Assembly (NCBI GenBank): GCA_016295225.1
Contig: JAEDLP010000001.1
Span: forward strand, 1 to 64,000
Origin: Oscillospiraceae bacterium
GTDB taxonomy: Bacteria > Bacillota > Clostridia > Oscillospirales > Oscillospiraceae
Direction: 5' to 3'
Length of the DNA stretch: 64,000 nt
Below are positions 1 to 7,917 of the stretch, piece by piece. Under the pieces are notes generated by a model. It did no database searches, had not been told where the DNA came from, and worked only from the letters and a program-made list of their open reading frames with translations. A program made the translations under genes and the position numbers. The first letter of the stretch is position 1. Each line of letters begins with the position of its first letter.

Positions 1-270
1 CGTGCCCGCAACTGGCAGCGGTATGACCTGGGTGGCAAGAGTGACCTGGCCTTCGAGGAAGGCGTGGACTCCTACGTGGCCTACGCCGGTTCCCTCCACG
101 ACAACGTGCAGAAGAGCCTCTATAAGGTCAAGTCCACCATGTGCAACTGCGGCGTGATCAGCATCCCCGACCTGCAGAAGAACGCCCGGCTGACCCTGGT
201 GTCCGCCACCAGTATCGTGGAGGGCGGCTACCACGACGTGACCCTGCGCTCCACCGGCAGCAATGTGTAA
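1..270 (+). CDS. guaB: IMP dehydrogenase, C-terminal end (partial)
   Basis: Only the last 89 codons are in the window; the 5' part lies to the left. The visible residues begin [12 protein letters not shown] and contain [13 protein letters not shown], the STMCNCG stretch and the ending [14 protein letters not shown]. This matches the C-terminal part of the IMP dehydrogenase family variant common in Clostridia and Bacteroidia, where the catalytic flap and the potassium-site region lie near the end. IMP dehydrogenase makes XMP from IMP with NAD+ in guanine nucleotide synthesis in the cytoplasm. A hairpin with a short T run follows 57 bp after the stop. The assignment rests on memory of the family, and the catalytic cysteine is outside the window. 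Confidence 0.8.
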   Translation, partial: RARNWQRYDLGGKSDLAFEEGVDSYVAYAGSLHDNVQKSLYKVKSTMCNCGVISIPDLQKNARLTLVSATSIVEGGYHDVTLRSTGSNV

Positions 271-326
271 AGAGCGGCACGCAGCTGTATAAAAGAGCGC
301 ATAAAGTAGTATCATAAGAAAAAAGG

Positions 327-364
327 AAAAGCCTCAGCTCGTAGAGAGCCGGGCTGAGGCTTTT
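327..364 (+). terminator. Terminator-like hairpin after guaB, in the fhs leader
   Basis: A perfect 12-bp stem (327-338 with 353-364, AAAAGCCTCAGC paired with GCTGAGGCTTTT) ends in TTTT. It lies between guaB and fhs, and its 3' end is only 37 bp from the fhs start codon, so it could act as the guaB terminator or as an attenuator of fhs. Confidence 0.7.
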
Positions 365-401
365 GCCCATTGAGGCACAAGGAAGTAAAGGAGAGGACTT
401 C

Positions 402-2069
402 ATGAAAAGCGATATCGAAATTGCTCAGGCCTGTGAAATAAAGAACATTCGAGAGATTGCCAAGACGGCAGGTGTGGATGAAAAGTATCTGGAGCAGTAC
501 GGCAACTACAAGGCAAAGATCGACTATAATATGCTCCAGGAAGTGGATCGTCCTGATGGTAAGCTGATCCTGGTGACCGCCATTACCCCGACCCCTGCCG
601 GTGAGGGCAAGACCACCACCACCGTTGGTCTGGCAGACGGTCTGCGTAAGATCGGCAAGAACTCCGTGGTGGCTCTGCGTGAGCCTTCCCTTGGCCCTGT
701 CTTCGGCGTGAAGGGCGGCGCCGCTGGCGGCGGTTATGCACAGGTGGTACCCATGGAGGACATCAACCTCCACTTCACCGGCGACTTCCACGCCATTGGT
801 GCAGCCAATAATCTGCTGGCCGCGATGCTGGACAATCACATCCAGCAGGGGAACCAGCTGGGCATTGACGTAAAGAAGATCATTTGGAAGCGTTGCGTGG
901 ACATGAATGACCGCCAACTGCGCAATGTGGTGGATGGTCTGGGCGGCCGCATGCAGGGCGTGCCCCGTGAGGACGGCTTTGATATCACGGTGGCCTCTGA
1001 GGTCATGGCTGTTCTGTGCTTGGCGACCTCCATTACCGACCTGAAGGAGCGCCTGGGCCGCATGGTCGTGGCTTATACCTACGACGACAAGCCCGTCACT
1101 GCCAACGACCTGAAGGCAGCCGGCGCTATGGCCGCCCTGCTGAAGGACGCCCTGAAGCCCAACCTGGTTCAGACCCTGGAGGGAACCCCTGCCTTCATTC
1201 ACGGTGGTCCCTTTGCCAATATCGCCCATGGCTGCAACTCCATCATGGCTACTAAGGCGGCGCTGAAATTGGGAGATTACGCCGTCACCGAGGCGGGCTT
1301 CGGCGCTGATCTGGGTGCGGAGAAGTTCCTGGACATCAAGTGCCGCATGGCCGGCCTGAAGCCCAACGCAGTGGTGGTGGTGGCCACCGTCCGCGCCCTG
1401 AAGCATCACGGCGGCGTGGCCAAGGCAGACCTGGGTACAGAAAATCTGGAGGCTCTGGAAAAGGGCCTGCCCAACCTGCTGCGCCATGTGGAGAATATCA
1501 CCACTGTTTTCAACCTGCCCTGCGTGGTGGCCATTAACCGGTTCCCCCTGGATACCGAAGCGGAGCTGGCTCTGATCGAGACCAAGTGCAAGGAGCTGGG
1601 CGTCAACGTGGCCCTGTCCGAAGTTTGGGGCAAGGGCGGCGAAGGCGGCGTTGCGCTGGCAGAGGAAGTGGTTCGTCTGTGCGAGCAGCCCAACAACTTC
1701 CGGCAGTCCTATGAGCTGGACACCACCATCGAGGAAAAGCTGGAGGCCATTGTCACCAAGATCTACCGGGGCGCTAAGGTGGAGCTGACGGCCAATGCCA
1801 AGAAGCAGGCCCAGCAGCTCACCGAAATGGGCTTCGGAAACTATCCCATCTGTATGGCAAAGACCCAGTACAGCTTTTCTGATAACGCAGCCCTCCTGGG
1901 CGCTCCCGAGGGCTTCACGGTTACCGTCCGTAACCTGAAGATCTCTGCCGGCGCCGGCTTTATCGTAGCCCTGACCGGCGACATTATGACCATGCCTGGC
2001 CTGCCCAAGGTTCCCGCTGCCGAGAAGATCGACGTGGACGAGACCGGCAAGATTACGGGCCTGTTCTAA
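402..2069 (+). CDS. fhs: Formate--tetrahydrofolate ligase
   Basis: ATP-dependent ligation of formate to tetrahydrofolate gives 10-formyl-THF in cytoplasmic one-carbon metabolism (also the methyl branch of the Wood-Ljungdahl pathway). The protein has 555 residues, the usual family length. The nucleotide-binding loop [14 protein letters not shown] is at about residues 64-77, followed by [27 protein letters not shown] residues and the conserved [12 protein letters not shown] and [13 protein letters not shown] segments. The frame is open 39 nt further upstream to a TTG, but the ATG at 402 is preceded by AAAGGAGAGG at a normal distance and gives the usual N-terminus. It is monocistronic: the next gene is convergent, and a strong terminator follows. 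No folD or fchA neighbour is present here. Confidence 0.97.
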   Translation: MKSDIEIAQACEIKNIREIAKTAGVDEKYLEQYGNYKAKIDYNMLQEVDRPDGKLILVTAITPTPAGEGKTTTTVGLADGLRKIGKNSVVALREPSLGPVFGVKGGAAGGGYAQVVPMEDINLHFTGDFHAIGAANNLLAAMLDNHIQQGNQLGIDVKKIIWKRCVDMNDRQLRNVVDGLGGRMQGVPREDGFDITVASEVMAVLCLATSITDLKERLGRMVVAYTYDDKPVTANDLKAAGAMAALLKDALKPNLVQTLEGTPAFIHGGPFANIAHGCNSIMATKAALKLGDYAVTEAGFGADLGAEKFLDIKCRMAGLKPNAVVVVATVRALKHHGGVAKADLGTENLEALEKGLPNLLRHVENITTVFNLPCVVAINRFPLDTEAELALIETKCKELGVNVALSEVWGKGGEGGVALAEEVVRLCEQPNNFRQSYELDTTIEEKLEAIVTKIYRGAKVELTANAKKQAQQLTEMGFGNYPICMAKTQYSFSDNAALLGAPEGFTVTVRNLKISAGAGFIVALTGDIMTMPGLPKVPAAEKIDVDETGKITGLF

Positions 2070-2087
2070 TCCCCTTGATACGATATG

Positions 2088-2122
2088 AAAACCGCCGCCC
2101 TGTTTGGCAGGGCGGCGGTTTT
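2088..2122. terminator. Bidirectional terminator between fhs and tmcAL
   Basis: A 15-bp stem (2088-2102 with 2108-2122) has an AAAA start and a TTTT end and is very GC-rich in between. It sits 18 bp past the fhs stop and 12 bp past the tmcAL stop, so it can serve both convergent genes. Confidence 0.85.
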
Positions 2123-2134
2123 GCTGCCGGTTGA

Positions 2135-3325
2135 TCAGATCCGCACGGGATTCTGGGTGTACTCATTCTTTCCGGGTTCCTTCCCAAAGGCCGTTCTGCA
2201 CAGGTCGTACATCCGGGTGCAGCGGGCTTCCAGATCAAAGACCCGGCGGGCTTCCGGTTCCAGCTTGGCAGCGTGAGCAGGCTTTACGATTATCGGCAGG
2301 CTGGCGGTGGTCTTCATCTGCTTCAGCAGCTGCTGTCCGCGAGAGGAGAACCCCAGCACCCGAAGGTAAGGTGGTGCTGCCGGGCGGTCCGCTTCGGTCA
2401 GCCCAAGGAAGGCCCATAGAACCATGCGGCGGATGCGGGCGTGGGTATAGCGTTTGCTCTTGGTGAGACTGTATACCTGCTCCAGTGTGTCCGCCTCCTG
2501 GACAGCCAGGTATAGTTTCCGCCCCAGGCCTTCGCCGCTGTCCGGGAGCGCATCGAAATCTGCTTCCTCCATGGAGCGCAGCCTTGCCAGGACCCCTTTC
2601 GTACAGAAGGCCAGGGAGGCGGGATCGGCCCGCAGTTCCAGCGCATCCTCCGGGGTCAAATAGGGGGTCAGGGAAGAGTCGCCCCCGTGAAGGATCTGCT
2701 CACGGAGATAGGAGGCCGACACATGCTCACCGCCGGCGTCTTGCTGGTCATCGTGGGCGGCGCCCACCCGCAGGATGGTGTAGGGCATCATGTAGCTGTC
2801 CAGGTCCTTCATGGCCCGCAAATACTCAATGCCCAGGTTGTTGTTGGGGTGACGCAGACAGGCGGCAGCATCCCCCAGAAGGGCTTCTGCGGCTTTCTGC
2901 CGGGCGGTAGGGAAGGAGAGCCCCTTGGACAGATAGCCACGCAGAGCTTCCTGCCAGTCCGCTGTCTGCAGGATCTCTGCGGCTTTTTCCAAGGGCTCCA
3001 ATTGGCCGTCTTCGCTGCCAAAGCACAGGGTATCCACCTGACCGGTGGCGTCCAGCAGAGAGACGCCGCCCCGAGCGAAGGTCTCTGCCGAAGAGGCAGC
3101 CCAGAGGGTGGGCAGGTCCAGTACCAGGTCGGCGCCGCCGCAGAGGGCCATTTTGGTCCGGCTCCATTTGTCCGCAATTCCTGTGTCGCCCCGCTGGACC
3201 CAGTTGCCGCTCATGGTGCAGACGATGGCGCAGTCGGCGCCAAAGGTCTTCCGAATCTCTTCCAGCTGGTATCGGTGTCCGCTGTGGAAGGGATTGTATT
3301 CCGAAATGATTCCAATTGTACGCAT
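2135..3325 (-). CDS. tmcAL: tRNA(Met) cytidine acetate ligase (TmcAL/YlbM family)
   Basis: The family uses acetate and ATP to acetylate the wobble cytidine (ac4C34) of elongator tRNA(Met). The N-terminus shows the nucleotidyltransferase signature IGIISEYNPFHSGHRYQL, followed by CTMSGNWVQRGD, DKWSRTKMAL, GADLVLDLPTLWAASSAETFA and later PNNNLGIEYLRA, all typical of the YlbM/TmcAL family. Length is 396 aa, close to the usual ~400. The frame extends two codons to a TTG at 3331, but a GGAGG lies 9 nt before the ATG at 3325, which is chosen. It is divergent from ackA and convergent with fhs. The link to acetate next to acetate kinase is suggestive, but both genes are widespread and the proximity may be chance. 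Confidence 0.9.
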   Translation of the reverse strand: MRTIGIISEYNPFHSGHRYQLEEIRKTFGADCAIVCTMSGNWVQRGDTGIADKWSRTKMALCGGADLVLDLPTLWAASSAETFARGGVSLLDATGQVDTLCFGSEDGQLEPLEKAAEILQTADWQEALRGYLSKGLSFPTARQKAAEALLGDAAACLRHPNNNLGIEYLRAMKDLDSYMMPYTILRVGAAHDDQQDAGGEHVSASYLREQILHGGDSSLTPYLTPEDALELRADPASLAFCTKGVLARLRSMEEADFDALPDSGEGLGRKLYLAVQEADTLEQVYSLTKSKRYTHARIRRMVLWAFLGLTEADRPAAPPYLRVLGFSSRGQQLLKQMKTTASLPIIVKPAHAAKLEPEARRVFDLEARCTRMYDLCRTAFGKEPGKNEYTQNPVRI

Positions 3326-3373
3326 ACACAAAGCCCTCCGTCAGAAAAAATTTGAAATTTGGGGAAAAAACAG

Positions 3374-3402
3374 TTGTCCTTTTGATAAGAATGGGATAAT
3401 AT
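3374..3402 (+). promoter_or_regulatory. Sigma-A promoter of ackA
   Basis: TTGTCC (3374-3379), a 17-bp spacer and TAATAT (3397-3402) lie about 80 bp before the ackA start, in the divergent tmcAL-ackA intergenic region. Confidence 0.6.
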
Positions 3403-3485
3403 ATAGAGGTATATGAGTATAATACCCCGAACGGGGCATACAAGCAAGAATAACATGAAACGACTGTAAGGAGAGTAAAAATACC

Positions 3486-4700
3486 ATGAAAATTCTGGTT
3501 ATTAACGCAGGCAGTTCTTCCCTGAAGTATCAGCTGCTGGATCCCGATACCAAGGAAGTCCTGGCAAAGGGTCTGTGCGAGAGAATCGGCATCGACGGCC
3601 ACCTGAAGCACACTCCCACCGGTAAGGACGTCTTCGACGCTGACGTGGATCTGCCCGATCACGAGGTCGCCATCCAGGAGGTGCTGAATATCCTGCAGCA
3701 CAACCACTACGGCGTCATCCAGAGCATGGACGAGATCGACGCAGTGGGCCACCGCGTGGTTCACGGCGGCGAGGAGTTTACCCACTCTGTTGTCATCGAC
3801 CGTAAGGTTATGAAGGGCATCAAGGAGTGCATCCCCCTGGCTCCTCTGCACAACCCTGCAAACCTGGTTGGTATCGAGGCATGTCAGGACGTTATGCCCG
3901 GCAAGCCCATGGTCGCTGTTTTCGACACCGCTTTCCATCAGACCATGCCCCCCAAGGCATTCATCTATGCCGTTCCTTACCGTTGGTACACCGAGAATAA
4001 GGTGCGCCGCTACGGCTTCCACGGCACCTCTCACCAGTATGTCTCTCAGCGCGCCGCTGAGATGCTGGGCCGTCCCATCGAGGAGCTGCGCATCGTGACC
4101 TGCCACCTGGGCAACGGCGCTTCCACCTGCTCCGTCAAGTTCGGCCATTCCGTGGATACCTCCATGGGCTTCACTCCTCAGGACGGTCTGCCCATGGGCA
4201 CCCGTTCCGGCGCTATTGACGCAGCTATTACCGAGTACATCGCAGACCAGCGTGGCTACTCCGGCAAGCGCGTGGAGAACGTTCTGAACAAGGAGTCCGG
4301 CGTTCTGGGTATCTCCGGCGTTTCCTCCGACTTCCGCGATCTGGAAGCTGCTGCTGCTGAGGGCAACGAGCGTGCTCAGCTGGCCATCGACAACTTCTGC
4401 TACAAGGTCACCAAGAGAATCGGCTCCTCCGCTGCTGCTATGGGCGGCGTGGACGCAGTCGTCTTCACCGCAGGCGTCGGCGAGAACTCCGCTACCCTGC
4501 GTGCAAAGATCATGGAGGGTCTGGAATTCCTGGGCCTGAAGCTGGATCCCGAGAAGAACGATGTTCGCGGCAAGGAGCGCATCATCTCCACCGACGATTC
4601 TCCCAACGCCATCCTGCTGGTGCCCACCAACGAAGAGCTGATGATTGCTCTGGACACCGCAAGACTGGTCAGAGAAGCAGAGCTGAACGGCGCTCTCTAA
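3486..4700 (+). CDS. ackA: Acetate kinase
   Basis: Converts acetyl phosphate and ADP to acetate and ATP, the main substrate-level phosphorylation of acetate-forming anaerobes. The 404-residue protein starts with the ASKHA phosphate-binding motif VINAGSSSLKYQL, has GHRVVHGGE near residue 90, YGFHGTSHQYVS near 180, HLGNGAS near 208, the TRSG segment near residue 240 and FTAGVGENS near 325, all family hallmarks. AAGGAGAG precedes the ATG. No phosphotransacetylase (pta) gene is adjacent, unlike many Firmicutes; it has its own promoter and terminator. Codon choice (GCT, GCA, GTT frequent) differs from the GCC/GTG-rich neighbours, as expected for a highly expressed gene. Confidence 0.97.
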   Translation: MKILVINAGSSSLKYQLLDPDTKEVLAKGLCERIGIDGHLKHTPTGKDVFDADVDLPDHEVAIQEVLNILQHNHYGVIQSMDEIDAVGHRVVHGGEEFTHSVVIDRKVMKGIKECIPLAPLHNPANLVGIEACQDVMPGKPMVAVFDTAFHQTMPPKAFIYAVPYRWYTENKVRRYGFHGTSHQYVSQRAAEMLGRPIEELRIVTCHLGNGASTCSVKFGHSVDTSMGFTPQDGLPMGTRSGAIDAAITEYIADQRGYSGKRVENVLNKESGVLGISGVSSDFRDLEAAAAEGNERAQLAIDNFCYKVTKRIGSSAAAMGGVDAVVFTAGVGENSATLRAKIMEGLEFLGLKLDPEKNDVRGKERIISTDDSPNAILLVPTNEELMIALDTARLVREAELNGAL

Positions 4701-4718
4701 TTTCTCCTGCAAGATTTG

Positions 4719-4749
4719 TGCCGGGACCCATCTGGGTCCCGGCATTTTT
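4719..4749 (+). terminator. Terminator of ackA
   Basis: A 12-bp GC-rich inverted repeat (4719-4730 with 4733-4744) is followed by TTTTT, 18 bp after the ackA stop. The nominal loop is only 2 nt, so the innermost pairs must open. Confidence 0.75.
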
Positions 4750-4782
4750 GCAGAAATTGCCCAAGAGAAAGGACGGGATGAC

Positions 4783-5448
4783 ATGTTTCAGGGATTTTCG
4801 GAGAAGACCAATGAGTTTCTTTGGGGCATTCGCTTCAACAATGAGAAGCCTTGGTTCGAGGCCCACAAGCAGGAGTATATTGACCACGTTCAGACGCCTC
4901 TGCGGGAACTGGCCAACGAGGTCTATGAGCGGTTTACGGCAGCCCACCCGGACTTGCCCATCATGGTGAAGGTCAGCCGAATCTATCGGGATGCCCGGCG
5001 GCTCTACGGGCGAGGCCCTTACAAAAGTCACCTGTGGTTTACCCTGCGTATGGCAGGGGAGGACTGGGCTCAAATGCCCGCCTTCTGGTTTGGCATCCAT
5101 CCGTCGGGGTATAACCATGGCATGGGGGTCTTTGATGCGAAACCGGCGTACATGGCGCGGTTCCGCAGGGAGATTGATCAAAATCCGGAATCTATGATGA
5201 AGCTGGCCAATGCCTTTGCCAGACAGGAGCGGTTTGTGCTGGACGAAGACGAATACAAGCGGCCCAAGGGCAACCCACCGGCTCCCCTGGACCAGTGGTA
5301 CAACCGCAAGGGGATCGACCTGGGCTGCTTCCGGAAGATCGACGACCTGCTGTACAGCCGGGAACTGGTGGACGATATCTTAGCGGGGTATGAAACCCTC
5401 ATGCCTTACTATCATTATTTTGCGGCTCTGGGACGGCGGAGTGACTGA
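4783..5448 (+). CDS. DUF2461 family protein
   Basis: A 221-residue soluble protein matching the DUF2461 family: it starts FQGFSEKTNEFLWGIRFNNEKPWFEAHK, then has KVSRIYRDARRLYGRGPYKSHLWF, the arginine/aromatic-rich core of the family, and FGIHPSGYNHGMGVF. No biochemical function is established for this family. A ribosome binding site (AAAGGA) precedes the ATG. It stands alone between the ackA terminator and another terminator at 5474, so its promoter would be in the short 4745-4780 stretch or upstream; none was convincing. No membrane segment or signal peptide is seen. Confidence 0.8.
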   Translation: MFQGFSEKTNEFLWGIRFNNEKPWFEAHKQEYIDHVQTPLRELANEVYERFTAAHPDLPIMVKVSRIYRDARRLYGRGPYKSHLWFTLRMAGEDWAQMPAFWFGIHPSGYNHGMGVFDAKPAYMARFRREIDQNPESMMKLANAFARQERFVLDEDEYKRPKGNPPAPLDQWYNRKGIDLGCFRKIDDLLYSRELVDDILAGYETLMPYYHYFAALGRRSD

Positions 5449-5473
5449 GCCTGAACTTCAATAGGAGATAGAA

Positions 5474-5502
5474 GGCGTCGCAGTACAGCGGCGTCTTTTT
5501 TT
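5474..5502 (+). terminator. Terminator after the DUF2461 gene
   Basis: An 8-bp stem with two G-T pairs (5474-5481 with 5488-5495), a 6-nt loop and a following run of seven T, 26 bp after the stop codon. Confidence 0.7.
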
Positions 5503-5526
5503 CTTATTTGAATTTCCGTAAGGGTC

Positions 5527-5543
5527 TTCCCCAAATCGGTCAA
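5527..5543. promoter_or_regulatory. Candidate second TetR operator
   Basis: This 17-mer matches the better palindrome at 5560-5576 at 13 of 17 positions and keeps the right half ATCGGTCAA intact. The two sites are 33 bp apart centre to centre, about three helical turns, as in autoregulated TetR-type promoters. Confidence 0.4.
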
Positions 5544-5559
5544 TAGACGTAAAATATAT

Positions 5560-5576
5560 TTGACCGAATCGGTTAA
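5560..5576. promoter_or_regulatory. Candidate TetR operator palindrome
   Basis: TTGACCGAATCGGTTAA is an imperfect palindrome (14 of 17 positions symmetric) and ends 13 bp before the start codon of the TetR-family gene, overlapping its probable leader. That position is typical of the operator by which TetR proteins repress their own operon. Confidence 0.55.
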
Positions 5577-5589
5577 TGGAGGTAACATT

Positions 5590-6201
5590 ATGAACGAAAG
5601 GTTCTTTTCGTTGCCTGCGGAAAAACAACAGGCAATCATAAACGCCGGGTATTGGGTGTTTTCGCAGAATTCCTATAAAAACAGCCCTATGAGCGAGATT
5701 GCTGATGCGGCTGGAATCAGCAAGTCTTTGTTGTTTCACTATTTTCACAACAAGAAGGAACTGTATCTGTTCCTTTGGGAAAAATGTGCGGAAACGACCA
5801 TAGAATTCCTGACCAAATACGAGTGCTACGGACAGAAGGAACTGTTTGAGAGTATGGAGCGTGGGATGCGGGCGAAGATGGAAATCATCCGCCTCTATCC
5901 GAATATGGGCAATTTTACAATCAAGGCATTTTATGAAAGAGACCCGGAGATTTGCGCCGCGATCCAAGAAAGCTATCACAAGTATTTCAATCTTAAAGTG
6001 GACAGGACTCGCATGAATCTCGATCCCGAGCAGTTCATACCTGGTCTGGATATCTCAATGATGTATCGGGAAATGTATTGGGCATCGGAGGGTTACCTAT
6101 GGGAAATGGTACAGCGGGGTAAGGTGGATATCGACCAGATGGAGAAAGACTTTACAGAACTGATGGAGTTTTGGAAAAGCATATATCTTCGTAAGGAGTA
6201 A
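5590..6201 (+). CDS. TetR/AcrR family transcriptional regulator
   Basis: A 203-residue regulator with an N-terminal helix-turn-helix (about residues 10-55: AIINAGYWVFSQ, then MSEIADAAGISKSLLFHYF) and a C-terminal ligand-binding region with no recognisable specificity. The frame runs upstream to a TTG at 5560, but GGAGG at 5577-5581 supports the ATG at 5590. It is the first gene of a three-gene unit with an ABC ATPase 4 bp downstream, so it most likely represses the transporter through the palindromes just upstream. Base composition is visibly lower in GC than the flanking genes, which suggests horizontal transfer of the cassette. The inducer is unknown. Confidence 0.88.
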   Translation: MNERFFSLPAEKQQAIINAGYWVFSQNSYKNSPMSEIADAAGISKSLLFHYFHNKKELYLFLWEKCAETTIEFLTKYECYGQKELFESMERGMRAKMEIIRLYPNMGNFTIKAFYERDPEICAAIQESYHKYFNLKVDRTRMNLDPEQFIPGLDISMMYREMYWASEGYLWEMVQRGKVDIDQMEKDFTELMEFWKSIYLRKE

Positions 6202-6205
6202 GAAT

Positions 6206-7087
6206 ATGGAAGCCATTAAAACAAGTAATCTGACAAAAAATTACGGAAAAGCCAGAGGGATTGTTGAACTGAATCTGACGGTTGACAAGGGAGAGTTCTT
6301 TGGCTTTATCGGACCGAACGGTGCGGGCAAATCAACAACGATCCGTACTTTACTAGGCCTTATTTCACCGACTGCCGGCGGTGCGCAGATTTTTGGATAT
6401 GATATTACAAAAGAGAGAGAAACCATATTGCGAAATGTCGGCTACCTTCCATCCGAAGCTGTGTTTTACCCTGGAATGAAGGTCAAGGATGTGCTGAAAC
6501 TGTCCGCTGATATGCGAAAGGTAAATTGTGCAGAGGAAGCAAAAAAGCTCTGTGACCGCCTGCAGCTGGATACATCCCGTAAAGTGGATGAGCTATCCTT
6601 TGGCAACCGAAAAAAAGTTGCCATTGTCTGTGCGCTGCAAAGCAATCCAGAGCTTCTGATCCTCGATGAGCCAACTGGAGGACTTGATCCTCTCATGCAG
6701 CGAGAGTTTTTTCATATTCTCAGAGAGCGAAACCAGGAAGGCGCGACGGTGTTTCTCTCCAGCCATGTGTTATCTGAGATTCAGCGGAACTGTACCCGGG
6801 CCGCGATTATCAGAGAAGGCAGGATCATTGCCTGTGACAGAGTGGATGCGTTGTCAAAAACCAATGCAAAACGAATCACGGTGCATGGGAGTGTGGACTT
6901 AAGTGGTCTTGACGGAATCCGTGACAGAAAGGACGCTGACAGAGGGGTTAGCTTCCTCTACAGTGGAGATATGAACATGCTCCTTCAAGCACTTTCGACA
7001 GGAGATATTCTTGACCTTTCCGTGGCGGAGCCGGATCTGGAAGAGATCTTCCTGCATTACTATGAAAAGGACGGTGAGGGAAGATGA
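6206..7087 (+). CDS. ABC transporter ATP-binding protein
   Basis: The 293-residue ATPase has Walker A GPNGAGKSTT (about residues 36-45), a Q-loop region after TPTAGG, a degenerate signature LSFGNRKK where LSGGQ is usual, Walker B LLILDEPTGGLDP and the H-loop SSHVLSE. The C-terminal extension after residue 220 is typical of ABC-2 type exporters of drugs, peptides or lipids. It begins 4 bp after the TetR gene and its stop overlaps the permease start (ATGA), so the three genes are one operon. It probably powers export of a toxic compound sensed by the TetR protein; the substrate cannot be inferred. Confidence 0.92.
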   Translation: MEAIKTSNLTKNYGKARGIVELNLTVDKGEFFGFIGPNGAGKSTTIRTLLGLISPTAGGAQIFGYDITKERETILRNVGYLPSEAVFYPGMKVKDVLKLSADMRKVNCAEEAKKLCDRLQLDTSRKVDELSFGNRKKVAIVCALQSNPELLILDEPTGGLDPLMQREFFHILRERNQEGATVFLSSHVLSEIQRNCTRAAIIREGRIIACDRVDALSKTNAKRITVHGSVDLSGLDGIRDRKDADRGVSFLYSGDMNMLLQALSTGDILDLSVAEPDLEEIFLHYYEKDGEGR

Positions 7088-7869
7088 CAATGGTAAAGCA
7101 TGAACTGAAACAAGGGAGAACCTCGTTTTTGATTTGGACTGCATCCATTGGATTTCTGGTGGCGATCTGTGTTTTCCTGTTTCCCGAAATGAAGGGGGAG
7201 ATGGATGGTATCAGCGATATGTTTTCCTCGATGGGGTCTTTCACCGCTGCGTTTGGCATGGATCAGCTGAATTTTGGTACGCTGACTGGATTCTACGCGA
7301 TTGAATGCGGAAATGTGTTGGGACTTGGAGGAGCTTTCTATGCGGCTCTGTGTGCAGTCAGTATTTTAAGCAAAGAGGAAAAGGACGGAACAGCAGAGTT
7401 CCTTCTGACGCATCCGGTCAGCAGGGTGCGTATCGTCACAGAAAAGCTGATTGCGGTTTTGATCCAGATCACAGCCATGAACCTGATCGTTTATGCCCTT
7501 TCCGTAGCCTCGATGATGGCAATTGGTGAGACCATTCCGTGGAAAGAGATCAATCTGCTTCATTGTGCATACTATATCCTCCAGCTTGAGCTTGCAGGTA
7601 TTTGCTTCGGAATCTCTGCATTCATAAGAAAAGGAAGCGTTGGAGCAGGTCTTGGAATCGCCGCTCTTATGTATTTTTTGAATCTGGTTGCTAACATAGC
7701 AGAAGTGGCAAAGTTCTTGAAATACATAACACCTTTCGGGTATTGTGAGGGTGCTGATATTGTAACGAACGGCAGTCTGGATGGAAGGATGATTGCCATC
7801 GGTGCAGGAATCGGCATTGTTGCCGCTGTGGTTGCTTATCTGAACTATACTAGGAAGGATATTCATTGA
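7084..7869 (+). CDS. ABC-2 type transporter permease
   Basis: A 261-residue membrane protein whose start overlaps the ATPase stop by 4 nt. About six hydrophobic segments are visible: one at residues 17-37, then around 75-100, 120-150, 155-180, 185-210 and 235-255. The segment LSKEEKDGTAEFLLTHPVSR, between the second and third helices, is characteristic of ABC-2 permease subunits of the multidrug/antibiotic type. With the preceding ATPase it should form a homodimeric-permease exporter in the cytoplasmic membrane. A terminator follows directly. Confidence 0.88.
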   Translation: MTMVKHELKQGRTSFLIWTASIGFLVAICVFLFPEMKGEMDGISDMFSSMGSFTAAFGMDQLNFGTLTGFYAIECGNVLGLGGAFYAALCAVSILSKEEKDGTAEFLLTHPVSRVRIVTEKLIAVLIQITAMNLIVYALSVASMMAIGETIPWKEINLLHCAYYILQLELAGICFGISAFIRKGSVGAGLGIAALMYFLNLVANIAEVAKFLKYITPFGYCEGADIVTNGSLDGRMIAIGAGIGIVAAVVAYLNYTRKDIH

Positions 7870-7878
7870 TATTAGTAT

Positions 7879-7911
7879 AAAAAGTCCGCTGCGGGTGCAG
7901 CGGACTTTTTT
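7879..7911. terminator. Bidirectional terminator between ABC permease and capA-like gene
   Basis: A perfect 14-bp stem (7879-7892 with 7897-7910), GGGT loop, A run on the left and T run on the right, between convergent genes. Confidence 0.88.
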
Positions 7912-7917
7912 CAGTGG

